In this document: positions 59,353 through 64,000 of the stretch, piece after piece
Layout: each line of letters starts with the position of its first letter
Numbering within the stretch: the first letter of the stretch is position 1
NCBI GenBank assembly: GCA_023055505.1
Contig: JALIRH010000023.1
Coordinates: 9,678,423 to 9,742,422 of the forward strand
Direction: 5' to 3'
DNA length: 64,000 nucleotides
Origin: Callipepla californica brunnescens
Taxonomy: Eukaryota; Chordata; Aves; Galliformes; Odontophoridae
Notes under the pieces: model-generated
What the model was told of the DNA's origin: nothing
The model's input: the letters and a program-made list of their open reading frames with translations, nothing else
Database searches by the model: none
Program-made: the position numbers and the translations under genes

Positions 59353-62276
59353 GTCTTGAGGAAGACCATGATAATTTTAGTTAGCATAAAATTATTTATT
59401 TTCCAGTTTGAATTTATTTATGGCCCAGCATGTTCTGTTCCTAAATTTTAGCTGAAATAATGTTCCTTTTCTTCTCTGGCATTTACCTTGTGATATATTT
59501 ATGTGCAGCAATTATATCTTTGCTGTGTTTTGCCAGGCCGACAAGGACAAGCTCTTTTAGCCTCCTTCATAAAGTAGGTTTCCCTTTCCTTTGCTCACCC
59601 TAATAAACCCTTGTCTCACTGTGCCCTGTATTAAGGCATTGCCAGCGGCTTGAAATTAAGGAGGAACTTGCCAGAGAGATGTTGATATAAAGCTCTTGCT
59701 CCAGCTCACTCTGCGCTCCATTGCCAAAATCTACAGTGTCAATCATTGCACTTGAAAAGACCACCTAGGACAGTGTCACTCATGAATTAAATTGTTGGAT
59801 ATCCACTTGTGCCAGTTCATTCAGTAAAATACCCTATGTAACCAGCTTCAACCCTGGCAATGCATTGTAGCAGGATTTCTAGATTTTTAAATGATTATCC
59901 TGTCTTTTCCACTCCAGTAAACTTTTCTGATTTTTTTCTGGAGTTGCTGTAAGCTTACTTAGTTTGAAATGCAGTCACTATTTGGCAGTATCTGTCTGCG
60001 TGTGTTAGATAGACAGTTTGAAGCTTTGAATATTCACTGTTTTTTGTCATCTTTCTCACATCTGAGTGGCAAAAAACATCTTCACAAGTCTCTGTTATTA
60101 TTGCTGTAAAATAGCACGGGGTAATTTTTTTCAAAAAGGAATCACATTTCTTTGTTTCAAAGAGCAACTTTCAGATCATAATGTGAACTTGTAGTATTCC
60201 CACTACTGCTGATCATTTTCTAAGCAAAAGTATAAAAAGTGTTTGTGTAATAATGGAGCAACACTGCTTAGCAATGAGATTAGAAATTTGCCTTTATTTA
60301 GTTATTGTCCCACAGACATCCATGAGCTTAGACATCATCATTGCTTGTTTTCCACCAAATTTAACCATTAAGAAGTTAACTAAATGTTTGATTCAAGCTT
60401 TTTCAGTGTTTCTCAATATTCTTAAGCCATCTCATTGTGAAAAAATACATAAGAAAGCGGTGGGAAGCTTGGTACAGGCAGATGTCTGCATGTTTGTGTG
60501 TGGTAAGCTATCATTTGATGTTTAAGGATGTGAAAGTGTGCAGTGTCTGGAAGTGGTTATGAAGAAGGCCTTTTCTGCTCTAGATATATCACTTCAGTGA
60601 GATGTGAGGGTCCATCTAAATGTTACTCAATTGTTTTACACAGTGCCCTCTGAGCAGCAAAATACTGTCACAGAGTGGGTGCAGACAGAGGATAGCCAGC
60701 TCCCACCACCACCTCCATGCCCCTCTGTGCCTTTCCAGAGGGCTGGAGGGAGCAAAGATGAACTCTTGCTCCCCAGAGCTTGAACTCCTGCCCTAGCCTC
60801 AAGATTTCATCCTCCATAGAATTACAGATCTCTGCAGATAGAATGTTTTGCCATTGGTTGCTGATTAGTTCAATTAAATAAATGCTGAAAGAATCATGCT
60901 TTTACAACTGACTCCCATATGTGTTTGATCTAGCTGCGCCCATATCTATGCCTTTGTGACTGAATATCCAAAGGAAACATGAGTATCACTTGCAGTGAGA
61001 AGCAGATGTTTGATGAAAACAGTGCTGTTGTAAAATTAAATTGTCTTCTTAAAAGCAGTGATTTGGTGGATACTTTTCCTAGCAACACATAACAACAATG
61101 AAAATGCGGCGCATTGTATCACTCTTACTGTTTCTCTGGAAAAGTGGGTGGCTTGTTGAAGTCATTCTGAAAGACTCAAAGTGCAGGCAGCATGATTTTT
61201 GGACCACAGGAAAGAGGGGGGACAGGACCAAGTACTTGTCAGATGGAGAAGGGGCCACTTTATGCTTTGCACCAGGATCCTTGCCAGAAATTGTGTGCTG
61301 CTGGTAATTCTGTACAGCAGGCTGGCACTGAGCCTCTGCTCATTAAGGCTGGCATTGCATCTGTTCTCTAATATAGAAGGATTCTTCAAGGATACAAAGG
61401 CACCACTAATGTTTTTAATTTTAATATGGCTGGGCCAGTCAGATTAGCTGGGGAAAAGAAATGAGAACTTCATCAAATTAACTGTGGGACAGTCAGAATA
61501 GAGATGTACCTCCTGCAGGTGAAACAGATGGAATCTCACCTACTTGCATATCTCAAGTTATTATTATTATCATGGTCTGATTCCTAGCTTTACAATTCCA
61601 TTAACTTTCATAATATTTCATTAGCAGAAAGTTTAAGCCTAAATTTTAAGTTATGATCAGATAATTTGTCTAGAGTGATTTATCAGGAAGTGCGAGTGAG
61701 TCTAGGAAGTTTCTGTTCGATTACACAAATTCTATGAGTAGAATGATCATATGCTGCTTCTAAGCTTCTCTTGAATTAATTCCTTTTTGCTATATTTGCA
61801 AGAAAGAAAATGTTTAGCTTTTCTTTGTCCTTATATGAGGCTTCAGTTTTGTTTTGTTTTAACATGTAAAAACAGTTTTTCTACACAGTTTACACCTGTA
61901 CTTGGTGGAGACTTAAGAAAACTTGAGTATTGCCAATAAATCTCCTAGGTCTGCTTTAAAATACCAACAGTTTTCATAAGGCTGAGTGCACAAAAGCAGT
62001 CTCAGAGGAAAGGTGGCATGAGTTGTAGGATGGATGAGCAAGCATTCACCACAGAAAACAATGAATTGAATCCAGTACTTTAGTTAACTTGTTTTTGTTA
62101 TCCTGAGACCTGCATCTGGCAGATCTTTGTGGTCAGGCAACAGTTAGTACTGCTGCTTTGATGTGTAAGACTGTGAACATGACCAGTGGGAACTAGAGTT
62201 CCAAAGCCTCCCTATTCAAATGTCCTAATCTAATGGTGATTAGTTAAATTCCAGTTATCCACATACTTGAATGCTT

Positions 62277-62279
<3 letters not shown>
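59353..62279. other. Unique sequence, no gene seen
   Basis: Only chance frames. Two GC-richer patches, 60640-60830 and 61160-61360, have no recognised content. The patch at 59630-59760 has the balanced composition of conserved non-coding DNA, but this cannot be tested here. Confidence 0.4.

Positions 62280-62331
<52 letters not shown>
62280..62331 (+). repeat. (CA)26 dinucleotide microsatellite
   Basis: Twenty-six uninterrupted CA units. A perfect array of this length is likely to be polymorphic. Confidence 0.98.
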
Positions 62332-62337
<6 letters not shown>

Positions 62338-62899
62338 CCAGCTTTTTCTATCCAAAAAATTAAAATAACCCCATGTTCTGACAGACTTTGTAGAAATGGT
62401 CCATGGTTGTACAAAACATTCAGTTTAAATCTACTACTGCAAGCTTAAATATGGAAAGGTAGCTAAAATTTCCAAAAACAAGAAGTAAACATTACTAATA
62501 TTATAATATTACTAATAATTGTTATGAAATGATAAAAATAACAGTTTGTAAGGACCTGTTCGATGATATTTCATGTATGGGTTTTTCTTTAATGTTTCAA
62601 AGGAGGTAGTCACGTAGTATTCACTAATCTTCTAGAGGAGGAGAACACTAGAAATTTCAGTCATTTATGATTCTGTAAAAATCCAAGTGTCCAAAAAAGC
62701 ACAGTCAGAACTGAATCAATATGGTGAAGCTAGAGATGCAGAAGAAACTCCAGCAGAACTTCCCTGTGCATATGGTGCTGCAAAAGAGTCAAGAAAAGTC
62801 AGGGAGAGAGACCAGGTTCCCTTACTGACCTCCATTAACCTCCATACTTGCTAAAGGCTGAAGGAAACATTTTGTCCAAAAAGATGTCAGAATAGAAGA
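62332..62899. other. Unassigned sequence, no gene seen
   Basis: AT-rich. The last 60-100 bases may already be strongly diverged CR1. Confidence 0.4.
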
Positions 62900-63904
62900 A
62901 CTCATGACGAACTGGTCAAAGGTGGTGTTCCCCAGGGTTTGCTATTGGAGCCCATCCTGCTTAATATCTTTACTGATGTGGGGTTTGAGTGCACCCTCAG
63001 TAAGTTTGCAGATGACATCAAGTTGAGAGGAAGTGTTGATGTGCTTGAAGATAGGAAGTTCCTACAGAAGGACCTGGACCGCCTGAATAGATGAGATGAC
63101 GCCAATTGTATGAGGTTCAACAAGACTAAGAGTTGGATCCTTCATTTCCATCACAATGACTCCACACAACGCTACAGGCTGGAGGCAGAATTACTGAAAG
63201 ACTGTGTGGAAGAAAAGGACCTGGGTGTGTTGGTCAGCTGGATATGAGCCAGCAGTGTGACCAAAAAGCCCAATGGCATCCTGGCTTGAATTAGAAATAA
63301 GTGTGGTGAGCAGGACTTGGAAAGTGATAGCCCCTCTGGACTCAACACTGGTGAGATCATATCTTGAGTACTCTGTTCAGTTTTGGGCCCCTCACTACAA
63401 GAAAGACTTTATGGCTCTGGAGCTTGTCCATAGAAGGGCAATGAACACGTGAAGGGTCTGGATTGCAAGTGTTATGAGGAGCAGATGAGGGAACTGGAAT
63501 TGTTTGGTGTGGAGAACAGCCTTAGAGGAAACGTCACCACGCCAGACAACTCCCTGAAAGGAGACTGTGATGAGGTGGGGGTCAACCTTTTCTTCTCAGA
63601 AGTGATAGCACTAGAGAGAAATGCCTGAAGTTGCACAAGGGGAAGTTCAAATTATTCAGGAATAATTCAGGTTCACAATATTCAGGATATTGGAAGAATT
63701 TCTTCTCAGGAAAAGTAGTGAGACATTGCAACATGTTGATCAGGGAAGTTGTGGAGTCACTGTCCCTGGAAGTGTTTAAGAAAAGGGCAGATATTGTACT
63801 CAGGGATGTGGTTTAATGGGCAATATTGGAAGTAGGGATGGATGGACTAGATGATATGTTAGAGGTCTTTTCCAACCTTAATGGTTCTATCACTCCGTGA
63901 TTCA
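62900..63904 (+). mobile_element. CR1 LINE, 5'-truncated, plus strand (about 1 kb)
   Basis: A continuous run from the reverse transcriptase (GGTGTTCCCCAGGGTTTGCT, then AGTTTGCAGATGACATCAAG encoding FADDIK, which keeps the catalytic ADD) through the ORF2 C-terminus to the 3' UTR (GGATGGACTAGATGATATGT) and a degenerate tail at 63885-63904. A stop follows the reverse-transcriptase block and the later frame at 63631-63816 (ending VFKKRADIVLRDVV) is isolated. It is not active. Confidence 0.95.
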
Positions 63905-64000
63905 ATCTAGATGGAGGGTCAGCTGCATTAGCTGGATTGCATGCATTCTTTAAAAACCACTGGGATGTGAAGATTGGAAACAAGTGAATCCACTTTACAA
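63905..64000. other. Window edge, unassigned
   Basis: About 95 bases with no recognised content. Confidence 0.5.

Noticed and set aside
62900..63904. Active CR1 suggested by the conserved FADD reverse-transcriptase motif
   Set aside because: The copy is 5'-truncated, has an early stop after the motif and lacks endonuclease and ORF1.
1..64000. Strand bias of CR1s (mostly minus before 34.6 kb, mostly plus after 45 kb) as evidence for a divergent gene pair
   Set aside because: The number of independent insertions is small and nested events are not independent, so the pattern is suggestive at best.
1..64000. CRISPR arrays, operons, toxin-antitoxin or phage-like systems
   Set aside because: The sequence is vertebrate. 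The only regularly spaced repeats are microsatellites and LINE tails.

Overview
This 64 kb window looks like avian nuclear DNA, most likely from a galliform bird. It is AT-rich, non-coding sequence with many 5'-truncated CR1 LINEs. Several CR1s carry the diagnostic 3' tail of tandem 8-bp ATTCTATG-type units. It also has three copies of an internally deleted mariner element of the type known in chicken as Galluhop. I found no operons, CRISPR arrays, prokaryotic genes, rRNA or tRNA, and no intact protein-coding host gene that I can name. Nearly all longer open frames lie inside repeats or are unremarkable by chance. The species inference rests on remembered repeat families, not on a database search.

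Layout. 0-10.7 kb: unique AT-rich sequence with a short diverged tandem repeat (641-845) and one probable ancient CR1 (about 7.0-7.4 kb). 10.7-17.3 kb: a CR1 graveyard, with minus-strand CR1s interrupted by plus-strand CR1 3' ends and a 115-bp segment duplicated between 11.57 and 14.0 kb. 17.3-25.8 kb: mostly unique sequence with one CR1 and a small GGAA/GGGA tract. 25.87-27.0 kb: a purine tract of more than 1 kb built from GGAA and GGGA units, followed by a GGAT array and a probable endogenous-retrovirus fragment. 27.4-33.3 kb: unique sequence plus mariner copy 1. 33.65-36.4 kb: a CpG island with tandem GC boxes, flanked by two convergent CR1s, then GC-richer sequence with two good splice-donor-like sites. 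This is the best candidate promoter region. 36.4-48.5 kb: unique sequence with old repeats and a strong CTCF-like motif at 39.1 kb. 48.5-53.4 kb: a second nested CR1 cluster containing a recognisable reverse-transcriptase remnant. 53.4-64 kb: unique sequence, mariner copies 2 and 3, a long CA microsatellite and a CR1 running almost to the end of the window.

The elements do not work together as a pathway. The window records repeated retroposon insertion into older retroposons, microsatellite expansion and local templated duplication around one probable promoter. The most unusual items are the 115-bp duplication inside a CR1, the very long purine tract, the nested CR1 clusters and the CpG island of unknown gene identity.
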